A stretch of 7,132 nt of DNA from an uncultured bacterium. Its GTDB lineage: Bacteria; Chloroflexota; Anaerolineae; JACIWP01. The notes beneath the pieces are model-generated. The model did no database searches and was not told where the DNA came from. It saw nothing but the letters and a program-made list of their open reading frames with translations. Position numbers and translations under genes: made by a program. The DNA is taken from the NCBI GenBank assembly GCA_903872005.1, contig CAIQJD010000532.1, positions 1 to 7,132 of the forward strand. Reading direction: 5' to 3'. Positions 1-6,632 of the stretch are shown piece by piece; within the stretch, counting starts at the first letter, position 1, and each line of letters begins with the position of its first letter.

Positions 1-1113
1 GCCGAAGAGCGGCGGGCCGACAATGGCCGCGGCCATCGAGAAGAAGTAGTAGAGGCCGGTATAGGAGCCGATCTTGGACTGCGGCGCGATGTCCACCACC
101 ATGGCCAGAGAGTTCACGTTGACCATGGCCCAGGAAACGCCGGCCAGGACGAGCATGATCGTCAAGAAGAGCGAGCTGCTGGTCAAGTAAGCGCCGGCAA
201 AGAGGAGCGTCAGGGCCGCCAGACCGCCCATGATGACCGGCTTGCGCCCGACGCGCCCGGCGAGGAAGCCGGCCGGCAGGGCCGTGACCAGGAAGGCCAC
301 GGCCATATAGGTCAACATCGCCGCGGCGGAGCTTTCTTTCATGCCCAGGAATTCTTTGCCGTAGGTCGTCCAGAACGTCTCGATGCCATTATAGCCGATG
401 AACCAGAAAAGGATCGCCAGGAGGATGAACATGGCGCTCTTGTCGCGCGCCGTGACGATCTCTTTGATCGTAGGGAAGACGCCCTGACGGGTCGCGCCGG
501 CCGGCTCGGTCTCATACTCCCTGGGTTCGCGGATGAAAACGAGCACCAGACTCACTGCGCCCAGCATCACGAGCGCGCCGACGATGAAGGGGATCGGCCG
601 GCCGGCGTCATACAGCTTGGCCCCCACCAGGAAGGCCAGCGCCGTTCCCAGCCCTCCCATCAGATTGATGATGCCGTTGGCCTGGCTCCGCAAAGGCGAT
701 GGCGTGATATCGGGCATGAGGGCGACAGTTGGCGTGCGGAAGAGCGCCATCGCCAGATTCATCAAGATCAAGGCCGCCGACAGCGCAATGAGGGCTGTCA
801 TGCTGCGTCCCAGGCTCCCATGCAGCACGGGAATGAGGGCGAAGAAGATGGCCGCCAGGGGCGCGCCGACCAACAGATAGGGCATGCGCCGGCCCAGGCG
901 CGTGCGGGTTCGGTCGCTCAGGAAGCCGATCCAGGGCTGCACCAGAATGGCGATCCAGTTGTCAAACGTCATCACGAGGCCGACGACAGCCAGAGACAGG
1001 CCATACTCCTTGAGGAAGATCGGCACATACGAATTGTACAGCGACCAGATGATGCTGATGCCGAAGAAGCCAAAGCCGAGCAAAAACGTCCGCTTGAAAT
1101 TTAGTTTCACCAT
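1..1113 (-). CDS. MFS transporter, SLC45/GPH-like (3' end cut by window edge)
   Basis: This is a polytopic inner-membrane carrier, probably a cation-coupled sugar or sugar-acid symporter; the substrate is inferred only from family resemblance. The frame is open for 371 codons and runs off the window, and a complete protein would be expected to have about 430-450 residues. Start: ATG at 1113, with GAGGAG 6 bases upstream; the next codon is GTG, a weaker alternative. Visible features are repeated hydrophobic segments and an MFS loop motif near residues 59-76 (QPWIGFLSDR followed by an Arg-rich LGRR). A conserved-looking stretch at about 126-155 reads RTPTVALMPDITP, then RSQANGIINLMGGLG, typical of SLC45/GPH-like carriers. 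A second MFS loop motif, GFLAGRVGRK, lies at about 282-291, and SYTGLYYFFS at about 350-359. It follows the GntR-type gene by 48 bases on the same strand with no terminator between, so cotranscription is likely. The family call is firm and the substrate is unknown. Confidence 0.88.
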   Translation of the reverse strand, partial: MVKLNFKRTFLLGFGFFGISIIWSLYNSYVPIFLKEYGLSLAVVGLVMTFDNWIAILVQPWIGFLSDRTRTRLGRRMPYLLVGAPLAAIFFALIPVLHGSLGRSMTALIALSAALILMNLAMALFRTPTVALMPDITPSPLRSQANGIINLMGGLGTALAFLVGAKLYDAGRPIPFIVGALVMLGAVSLVLVFIREPREYETEPAGATRQGVFPTIKEIVTARDKSAMFILLAILFWFIGYNGIETFWTTYGKEFLGMKESSAAAMLTYMAVAFLVTALPAGFLAGRVGRKPVIMGGLAALTLLFAGAYLTSSSLFLTIMLVLAGVSWAMVNVNSLAMVVDIAPQSKIGSYTGLYYFFSMAAAIVGPPLFG

Positions 1114-1161
1114 AGCTCTCTCCTCGTCCATTTCTCGCTGGATGGCGGATCTTGCAGGGTC

Positions 1162-1911
1162 TCACTCATTCAACGTGGCGCTCAGGGCGATCAGATGCTG
1201 GCGCATCAAACTCTCGGCGGCCGGCGCGTCGCGCCGCTCGATGGCGTCGTACAACTGCTCGTATTGTGGCAGAAAGAAGCTCGTGTTACGCGGCGAAAGG
1301 TAGATCTGGCGCATCATACGTTGCCAGGTGGGAGAACTCACGGCGCGCGAGACGGCCTCGCCGAAGGCCGCCAGGACGGCGTTGTGCGCGGCGCGGGCAA
1401 TGGCGGCGTGCAAGCTCAACTCGAAGTCTTCGGGGGGCAGGCCCGGCCGGCCGTGACAATCGCTGAAGCGCGCCGGCTGGCCGTCGGCCACGCGTTCGAT
1501 GTCCACCATGCGTAATTCCGGCGTGCAGCGCATGTCGTTGAGGTCTTCGGGAAGCCGGCGCATGGCCGCCAGGCGGGCGCACACCGGCTCATAGGCCAGG
1601 CGCGCTTCCATGATTTCCTCGGCGCTGGCCCAGCCGGCCAGGACGATGGGCTGGGCCGGCTGGGTCGGGCGATTGGCCGGCCGCCGCGCCACAAAACAGC
1701 CTGAGCCGGCTTTGGAATCCACCAGGCCCAGGATCTCCAGCGCCGCCAGCGCTTCGCGCACAGAGGGACGGCTCACCTGCAAGGATTCGGCCAGCTCTGC
1801 GGTAGTGGGCAACTGATCGCCGGGCGCCAACTCGCCGGACTGGATCATCTGGCGAATCTGCTCCACCACGCGGGTGTAGACCTTCTTCGTCTCGACAGGC
1901 CGAAGCGGCAT
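1162..1911 (-). CDS. FadR/GntR-family transcriptional regulator with C-terminal FCD-like ligand domain
   Basis: This is a DNA-binding regulator of 249 residues, a usual length for the FCD subfamily. Residues about 10-75 form the GntR winged helix-turn-helix: VYTRVVEQIRQMI, then GDQLPTTAELAESLQVSR, then PSVREALAALEILGLV and a GSGCFV wing. Residues about 98-245 are a helical FCD-like effector domain with FELSLHAAIARAAHN at 163-177 and MRQHL at 236-240. Metal-ligand positions are only partly kept: His168 and His239 are present, the acidic position four before His168 is Glu rather than Asp, and the usual His in the penultimate helix appears to be Gln (YEQLYDAI, 217-224). Start: the frame is open far upstream only because it crosses the antisense of the corrinoid gene. 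ATG at 1911 is chosen because the domain begins directly after it and GGAG lies 8 bases upstream. It precedes the transporter and faces a divergent promoter region, so it probably autoregulates and controls uptake. The effector is unknown. Confidence 0.9.
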   Translation of the reverse strand: MPLRPVETKKVYTRVVEQIRQMIQSGELAPGDQLPTTAELAESLQVSRPSVREALAALEILGLVDSKAGSGCFVARRPANRPTQPAQPIVLAGWASAEEIMEARLAYEPVCARLAAMRRLPEDLNDMRCTPELRMVDIERVADGQPARFSDCHGRPGLPPEDFELSLHAAIARAAHNAVLAAFGEAVSRAVSSPTWQRMMRQIYLSPRNTSFFLPQYEQLYDAIERRDAPAAESLMRQHLIALSATLNE

Positions 1912-1978
1912 GCTGCACTCTCCCTCGAAGTCCCCGGCCGGCGTCCCTGATAGGTGTGGCTCAGATTGGCGGTGAATC

Positions 1979-2037
1979 GTAGCATCGCCCCTTGTGGGCG
2001 TCCGAGGTTTTCGAACGGGCACAAGGCCCGATGCTAC
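1979..2037 (-). repeat. Long imperfect hairpin in the regulator leader
   Basis: The arms 1979-1996 and 2020-2037 are inverted repeats of 18 bases with 16 complementary positions (GTAGCATCG and CCTTGTG match, separated by a 2-base mismatch). Inside them, a further 7-base pairing (CGTTCGA with TCGGACG on the minus strand) includes one pair that can form only as G-U in minus-strand RNA. The fold would therefore be most continuous in the regulator's transcript, about 40-100 bases after the predicted start of transcription. There is no U-run after it, so it is not a standard terminator. It could be a leader RNA structure, an attenuation or stability element, or a copy of a dispersed palindromic (REP/MITE-like) element. 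Confidence 0.6.
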
Positions 2038-2082
2038 AAGACGCGCCGGCGTTTCCCCCATACTGAAAACACACCCGCCCGG

Positions 2083-2111
2083 ATGATACGCGTCGCCCGA
2101 CAAGTTGTCAA
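2083..2111 (-). promoter_or_regulatory. Predicted sigma70-type promoter of the regulator-transporter operon
   Basis: On the minus strand there is TTGACA at 2111-2106, a 17-base spacer, and TATCAT at 2088-2083 (five of six matches to TATAAT). Transcription would start near 2076, leaving a leader of about 165 bases before the ATG at 1911. The -35 box directly abuts the 13-base palindrome at 2112-2124, so a protein bound there could contact or block RNA polymerase. Prediction is from sequence only. Confidence 0.7.
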
Positions 2112-2124
2112 GTTTACAGTAAAC
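2112..2124. promoter_or_regulatory. Perfect 13-base palindrome, candidate operator for the GntR-family regulator
   Basis: The sequence GTTTACAGTAAAC is two perfect 6-base half-sites around one central base. It lies between the two divergent -35 boxes, touching the regulator's -35 and 13 bases from the corrinoid gene's -35. GntR/FadR proteins bind short palindromes in such places, usually with GT...AC ends as here. The site is AT-rich in otherwise GC-rich DNA. Assignment to the adjacent regulator is inference; another dimeric factor could bind it. Confidence 0.6.
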
Positions 2125-2137
2125 CTGATTGCCAGTA

Positions 2138-2166
2138 TTGACAAAGCGAGTGTAATCTGCTATACT
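2138..2166 (+). promoter_or_regulatory. Predicted strong sigma70-type promoter of the corrinoid protein gene
   Basis: TTGACA at 2138-2143, a spacer of exactly 17 bases, and TATACT at 2161-2166 give a perfect -35 and a five-of-six -10. Transcription would start near 2173, leaving a leader of about 96 bases. No cobalamin riboswitch core was recognised in this leader. The strong promoter agrees with the gene's highly biased codon use. Confidence 0.78.
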
Positions 2167-2268
2167 GACGCCAATGCATTTTCGTGTTCCCCCGCCAGGG
2201 AAGGCGAGCCGGCGCAAGCCACATGCACCCATATTATACACCCATTTGGGAAAGGAGATCGAAGTACA

Positions 2269-2904
2269 ATGAGCGTCCTCAAGCAATTGGCCGAAGCCCT
2301 TTACAATGGTGAAGCCGCCAAGGTCGCCGATTACACCAAGCAGGCCCTGAGCAGCGGCATGACCGCCAGCCAGGTCCTCACGGAAGGTCTCATCGGCGGC
2401 ATGAACGCCGTGGGCAAGGACTTCCGCGATGGCGTCCTGTTCGTCCCCGAAGTCTTGATCGCCGCCCGCGCCATGCAGTCCGGCATGAACATCCTCAAGC
2501 CGCTCCTGGCCGCCGCTGACATTCAGCCCATCGGCAAGTTCGCCATCGGCACCGTCAAGGGCGACCTGCACGACATCGGCAAGAACCTGGTCGGCATGAT
2601 GATGGAAGGCGCCGGCTTCGAGATCATTAACCTGGGCACCGACGTGCCGGCCGACAAGTTCGTCGCCGCCGTCAAGGAACAGGGCGCGACCGTCCTCGGC
2701 ATGTCCGCGCTGCTGACCACCACCATGGTCGAGATGAAGGGCGTCATCGAAGCCCTCGAAGAAGCCGGCCTGCGCGATAAGGTCAAGGTCATCATCGGCG
2801 GCGCTCCCGTCACCCAGAAGTTCTCCGATGAGATCGGCGCCGACGGCTATGCCGCCAACGCCTCCGCCGCAGTGGAAAAGGCCAAGACCCTCCTCGGCAA
2901 GTAA
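2269..2904 (+). CDS. Methyltransferase-associated corrinoid protein (MtbC/MttC type)
   Basis: This cytoplasmic cobamide-carrying protein has 211 residues, the normal length for the family. Family members accept a methyl group on the cobalt from a substrate-specific methyltransferase (for methylamines, glycine betaine or similar compounds) and pass it to a second methyltransferase that uses tetrahydrofolate or coenzyme M. Residues about 1-85 form the helical cap (for example LLAAADIQPIGKF at its end). Residues about 90-211 form the B12-binding Rossmann domain, with the cobalt-ligand motif GDLHDIGKN (Asp99, His101, Gly104), SALLTTTM at 146-153 and IGGAPV at 176-181. Start: ATG at 2269, preceded by AAAGGAG with 11 bases between. 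The open frame continues upstream without family sequence. All 17 lysines are AAG and most codons end in C or G, suggesting high expression. It stands alone between its own promoter and terminator; no MttB-like, MtgA-like or reactivase gene is in view, so its substrate cannot be named. Confidence 0.93.
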   Translation: MSVLKQLAEALYNGEAAKVADYTKQALSSGMTASQVLTEGLIGGMNAVGKDFRDGVLFVPEVLIAARAMQSGMNILKPLLAAADIQPIGKFAIGTVKGDLHDIGKNLVGMMMEGAGFEIINLGTDVPADKFVAAVKEQGATVLGMSALLTTTMVEMKGVIEALEEAGLRDKVKVIIGGAPVTQKFSDEIGADGYAANASAAVEKAKTLLGK

Positions 2905-2928
2905 TTGCCGCTGAAGCGTCATGGATAG

Positions 2929-2968
2929 AGACTTCCGAAGTCTTGCAGACTTCGGAAGTCTTTGTTTT
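2929..2968 (+). terminator. Strong intrinsic terminator after the corrinoid gene
   Basis: AGACTTCCGAAGTCT (2929-2943) and its exact reverse complement (2947-2961) form a perfect 15-bp stem with a 3-base TGC loop, followed by TTTGTTTT. It begins 24 bases after the stop codon. Each arm is itself nearly palindromic, so alternative folds exist. A diverged relative lies at 6641-6673. Confidence 0.9.
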
Positions 2969-2976
2969 GGGGCCGA

Positions 2977-3006
2977 TTGACAGAAGCTCCTGCGCCAGGG
3001 TATACT
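2977..3006 (+). promoter_or_regulatory. Predicted sigma70-type promoter of the beta-helix protein gene
   Basis: TTGACA at 2977-2982, an 18-base spacer and TATACT at 3001-3006 lie just after the terminator. Transcription would start near 3013, leaving a leader of about 55 bases. The hexamers are identical to those of the corrinoid promoter, with a spacer one base longer. The tight terminator-promoter junction makes this gene an independent unit. Confidence 0.72.
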
Positions 3007-3054
3007 GCCGCTAGCCGGGCGAAGCCCACCGGGCATTGCCACATCCTGCGCCAC

Positions 3055-3059
3055 AGGAG
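3055..3059 (+). promoter_or_regulatory. Ribosome binding site that decides the start of the beta-helix gene
   Basis: AGGAG ends 9 bases before ATG 3069, a normal distance. It directly abuts the in-frame ATG at 3060 (no spacer) and lies downstream of the in-frame TTG at 3036. ATG 3069 is therefore the preferred start, and it also gives a compact, typical signal peptide. Confidence 0.65.
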
Positions 3060-3068
3060 ATGGCCCTC

Positions 3069-6000
3069 ATGGCAGCATGTTCGCGTAACTTCTACCGACT
3101 CGTTGCTCCGCTCGCGCTGCTCGCCCTGTGCATCTTGCTCAGCGTCGGGCCGGCCGCGCCGGCCGCCGCCCAGAACGGTGTATCCTACTATGTCGCGCCG
3201 ACCGGCGACGACGAGAACGACGGGCGCTCGCTAACCAGGGCCTTCCGCACGATCCAGAGGTGCGCCAACATCGCCTCGGCCGGCGATACCTGCTGGATAC
3301 GCGCCGGCGTCTATCGCGAGACGATCACGCCGGCCCATTCCGGCGTCGCCGGCCGGCCCATCACCTTCGCCGCCTATGCCGGCGAGACCGTCACGATCAG
3401 CGGCGCGGATCCCATTGACGGCTGGACGCGCTACAGCGGCGAAATCTACCGCGCGCCCATGCCCTGGACGGCGCGCGAGCGGCGTTCCTTGCCTGAGCCA
3501 TTTGCCGCAGACAACCAGGTCTTCATCGGCGGTATCATGCTGCCAGAAGCGCGCTGGCCCAACATCCCCTGGGAAAAGACGACCAGCCTGATCAGCGCCG
3601 ACAACGCCCAGGCAGACGCCGCGCAAGTCTTCGATCATTACAACGCCGCCTACTTCGACAGCGATCTGAGCGCCGTGCCGGCCGCCCGGTTCAATGGCGG
3701 CAAGATCAATTTCGCGCCGGGCATCCACCTGGCGCACACGACGTGCGACGTGACCCATCAGACCAGCGCCGCCGTCACATTCCGCTGCATTCCCGATCCG
3801 GCCGCCAGAGACGGCAGCGGCCGCGAGATCGCCAACGACCTGGACCCGCCCGGCGACCTGTATGACCCACAAGCGACCAACTACTACTTCCTGTGGGGCG
3901 TCCTCGCCGCGTTGGATGCGCCCGGCGAATGGTTCTATCAAGATGGCATGCTCTATCTCTGGGCGCCAGGCGGCGGGTTGCCGGCCGGCGTGGAAGCGCG
4001 CCGCCGGCCGTGGGCCTTCGATCTGGCCGACCGGCAGCAGATTATCCTGGATGGACTATCTTTCTTCGCGGCAACGGTGCGCTTCAATGCCGGCGTCCAG
4101 TCCACCGTCGTGCAAAACGCCGTCTTCCGCTATCCCTGGCACACCCAACAACTGCCGCCGCTGTTCTGGGCCAATGGAACCCACGGCATCCAGATGATGG
4201 GCGCGTCCAACGTCGTGCGCGATAGCGATCTGTTCGCCGCGCCGGGCTGCGCCATCATGTTGGGCGGGCGCAGCAACCGCGCGGCCAACAACGTCATCCG
4301 CGAGGCCGGCTACATGGGATTCAGCTCCGCCATTGCCGGCCAATTGCCGCCGGACTTCAACCCCGGCGGCGCGCTCAAGAATGCGGCCATTCACAATACC
4401 GTCTTCGACCTGGGGCGCATCGCCGTCTTTGCCGACGCCGGCCTCGACATCCAGCACAACGATCTGTACGGGGCCGAGCGACAATCCAGCGGCCTGGGCA
4501 TCATCTTTGCGGCCGGCATGGACGGCAAGAATGCCGAGATCGCCTATAACCTGATCCACGACAACGTCGCTGAAGCAACCGCTCGCTATTACGGCGGACA
4601 CGGCATCTTCATGGACGATAACACCTACAACTACCGCATCTACCGCAACATCATCTGGAACACCACCGGCCCGGCGCTGTTCCTCTTCGGCGGGAATGGC
4701 GGCCTGGCAACGCCAGCGCCGCCGGCAACCTCCACCAATCGCCAGGTTTACAACAACACGCTGGTGGATAGCCGGCTGCAAGCCGAGGCCAAGCGCGATA
4801 TCTCGCCGCCGCAAACCCTGGCCGGCACAGAATTCCGTAACAACGTCGCCTACATCGTAGATCTGGACAGCCCCTACGTGAGCAACGCGGATCACAACTA
4901 TCAGGGCGATCCGGTCTTCATGGACGCGCCGCAGCGCGATTATCGCCTGCGTCCCGGTTCGCCGGCCGTGAACGCCGGCGTGAATCTGGGCAGCCCCTAT
5001 ATGGATGGGCCTATGGCCCCCATCGGCGCGCCAGACCTGGGCGCGCTGGAAAGCGGCCGGCCGGCCCTGGCTTTCGGCGCGACGCTACGATCTTCGGACC
5101 TGGCCGGCTTGAGCGTGAGCTGCTACCAGACCGACGCGACGACCGCCCGCTGTCAAATCGTCAATATGCCCATCGGCCGCGCCCTCCCCGATAGCTTTCA
5201 GGTGCGGGTGGGCAACAGCGGCGCGGCCGCCGGCGGCTGCTTGACGCACATGGACTACGCGACGCATTTGGGAACGGGGATGTGCGCGGGCATCCCCGTC
5301 GGCGGACTGACCGGCGAGCAGACGGTCTTCGCGCGCATCGGCGATGGCGCATGGCAACCGGTCGCTGACCTATCCCTGGCGCCGGCCATTGCCCTCGCAT
5401 CCGTCCATCCATCGGCCGGCGATACCGCCGGCGGGACGCGCCTGACCATTGCCGGCCGGCGTTTCGCCGAGGGCCTGGCCGGCTATCGCCGGTCCGTCAC
5501 GCTGAACAATCAGAGCGGAGGCCCGCTGCACAATTACCCCATCCTGATCACGCTGAATACGGCGGGGCTCATCGCCGGCGGAAAGCTGCGCTCCGATTGC
5601 GGCGACCTGCGTTTCAGCGACGCCGAGGGGCTACTCGCCTATTGGATCGAAGACGGCACGTGCAACTCGGCCGAGACGCGAGTCTGGGTCAAGATTCCCA
5701 CCATGCCGGCCGGCGTCAGCGCCATCAGCCTGACCTACGGCAATTCCGACCTGCGCGGCATGAGCGATGGGCGCGCCACATTCCACTTCTTCGACGATTT
5801 TGAGGATGGGATCGTAGATGCCTCCAAGTGGGACTTGCGGCCGGGGAGCAACGCGGCCATCGCCAAGACCGGCGGCCAGATGCGCCTGACCGGCCCGCTC
5901 CGGCCGGCGCAACCCCTCGACACGGCCTATTTCATGCTGCAATTCCTGAACGACACAATGCGCTTTCCGCCGATCTTTGCGCTGGACGCCGACTTGAGCG

Positions 6001-6632
6001 TCCTGCAGGGCGGACGCGGCTTCACGGCCAGCGCCGGCAGTTGTCCCGAAATGATGCAGCTCCGCAACGCGCCGGCGCATTTGCCGGCTTCTACGGACAT
6101 CGGCTACGTCAGCGGCGGGAACGCGATCACCCTGGGCAAGAGCAGCGTCAGCGAGGCAACCTTCGCCGGCCTGCGGGTCAGCGTCGGCTACGCCGGCTTG
6201 GACGCCGCGCGCGACGTCTATTGGGTGGAGAACGGCAACCTGGCGCAGCCACGCGCCGTGCGGCGCTCCGCCGGCTCGGCCTGCCGGGGGCTGTTTGGCT
6301 ACCGGCCGGCCGTGGCGACGCCCTTTGATGTGCGTTTCGACAATATCCGCTTGCGCTCCTTCGCCTTCCCGGAGCCGACCGTGACCCTGGGCGCTGAGAC
6401 TTCGGCCGGCGTCCGCGTCCTCCTGGGCGGGCAACCCTGTCGCAATGTCAGTGTCGAGAACCCGACGCGCTTGACCTGCCTCACGCCGCCCCACGCCGCC
6501 GGCATCGTGGATGTGATCGCAACCAATCCGGACGGCGCCAGCGCCGCGCGTACCGGCGCGTTCCGCTACGTCGCCGGCGGGATGGTGACGAAAGCAACCT
6601 ATCTGCCCTTGATCAAGAAACTGACGCCTTGA
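3069..6632 (+). CDS. Large secreted parallel beta-helix protein with DUF2341-LamG-like unit nested in an IPT/TIG domain
   Basis: This is a 1187-residue exported protein. Residues 1 to about 34 are a Sec signal peptide (Arg/Lys-poor N-tip with one RNFYR cluster, hydrophobic core LVAPLALLALCILL, cut near APAAA-QN). Residues about 40-115 show the entry region common to secreted beta-helix proteins: YYVAPTGDDENDGRS, then AFRTIQRCANIASAGDTCWI and AGVYRETI. The region at about 149-165 (QVFIGGIMLPEARWPN) and 287-299 (EWFYQDGMLYLWA) recalls beta-helix carbohydrate-active enzymes; that is family resemblance and no catalytic residues are assigned. Asn-rich helix coils follow to about 600, closing with DYRLRPGSPAVNAG and GAPDLGALESG (about 624-663). 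Residues 663-770 are a Cys-containing Ig-like region (Cys685, 695, 724, 739). An IPT/TIG domain starts at about 774, is interrupted by a DUF2341-LamG-like unit (about 806-1110) and resumes to about 1169. The C-terminus is TYLPLIKKLTP. It is likely a surface or extracellular polysaccharide-binding or -cleaving protein; enzymatic activity is unproven. Confidence 0.85.
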   Translation: MAACSRNFYRLVAPLALLALCILLSVGPAAPAAAQNGVSYYVAPTGDDENDGRSLTRAFRTIQRCANIASAGDTCWIRAGVYRETITPAHSGVAGRPITFAAYAGETVTISGADPIDGWTRYSGEIYRAPMPWTARERRSLPEPFAADNQVFIGGIMLPEARWPNIPWEKTTSLISADNAQADAAQVFDHYNAAYFDSDLSAVPAARFNGGKINFAPGIHLAHTTCDVTHQTSAAVTFRCIPDPAARDGSGREIANDLDPPGDLYDPQATNYYFLWGVLAALDAPGEWFYQDGMLYLWAPGGGLPAGVEARRRPWAFDLADRQQIILDGLSFFAATVRFNAGVQSTVVQNAVFRYPWHTQQLPPLFWANGTHGIQMMGASNVVRDSDLFAAPGCAIMLGGRSNRAANNVIREAGYMGFSSAIAGQLPPDFNPGGALKNAAIHNTVFDLGRIAVFADAGLDIQHNDLYGAERQSSGLGIIFAAGMDGKNAEIAYNLIHDNVAEATARYYGGHGIFMDDNTYNYRIYRNIIWNTTGPALFLFGGNGGLATPAPPATSTNRQVYNNTLVDSRLQAEAKRDISPPQTLAGTEFRNNVAYIVDLDSPYVSNADHNYQGDPVFMDAPQRDYRLRPGSPAVNAGVNLGSPYMDGPMAPIGAPDLGALESGRPALAFGATLRSSDLAGLSVSCYQTDATTARCQIVNMPIGRALPDSFQVRVGNSGAAAGGCLTHMDYATHLGTGMCAGIPVGGLTGEQTVFARIGDGAWQPVADLSLAPAIALASVHPSAGDTAGGTRLTIAGRRFAEGLAGYRRSVTLNNQSGGPLHNYPILITLNTAGLIAGGKLRSDCGDLRFSDAEGLLAYWIEDGTCNSAETRVWVKIPTMPAGVSAISLTYGNSDLRGMSDGRATFHFFDDFEDGIVDASKWDLRPGSNAAIAKTGGQMRLTGPLRPAQPLDTAYFMLQFLNDTMRFPPIFALDADLSVLQGGRGFTASAGSCPEMMQLRNAPAHLPASTDIGYVSGGNAITLGKSSVSEATFAGLRVSVGYAGLDAARDVYWVENGNLAQPRAVRRSAGSACRGLFGYRPAVATPFDVRFDNIRLRSFAFPEPTVTLGAETSAGVRVLLGGQPCRNVSVENPTRLTCLTPPHAAGIVDVIATNPDGASAARTGAFRYVAGGMVTKATYLPLIKKLTP

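Noticed and set aside
533..1303. Several plus-strand open frames of 90-140 codons over the transporter gene.
   Set aside because: They overlap a convincing minus-strand membrane protein, have no recognisable domains or ribosome binding sites, and overlap one another in different frames.
2105..2144. Outer inverted repeat TTGTCAA / TTGACAA read as a second, larger operator.
   Set aside because: The two arms coincide with the opposing -35 boxes, so the symmetry is explained by the divergent promoters alone.
2173..2268. Possible cobalamin riboswitch in the leader of the corrinoid gene (GGGAA and AAGCCA fragments are present).
   Set aside because: The leader is only about 96 bases, too short for the usual fold, and the core elements and a B12 box in the right order could not be found.
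1954..2268. In-frame N-terminal extension of the corrinoid protein from 1954.
   Set aside because: It reads through the hairpin, both promoters and the operator palindrome, and shows no family sequence. ATG 2269 has a good ribosome binding site and gives the family's normal length.
1912..3054. Minus-strand open frame extending the regulator upstream to 3054 (630 residues in total).
   Set aside because: The extra N-terminal part is the antisense of the corrinoid gene and crosses the terminator. The GntR domain begins right after ATG 1911, which has its own ribosome binding site.
4056..4895. Long minus-strand open frame (279 residues) inside the beta-helix gene; similar ones at 3231-3941 and 5631-6494.
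   Set aside because: They are antisense shadows of a GC-rich gene, have low-complexity valine/alanine/glycine composition, and lack start signals. The sense strand encodes clear domains.
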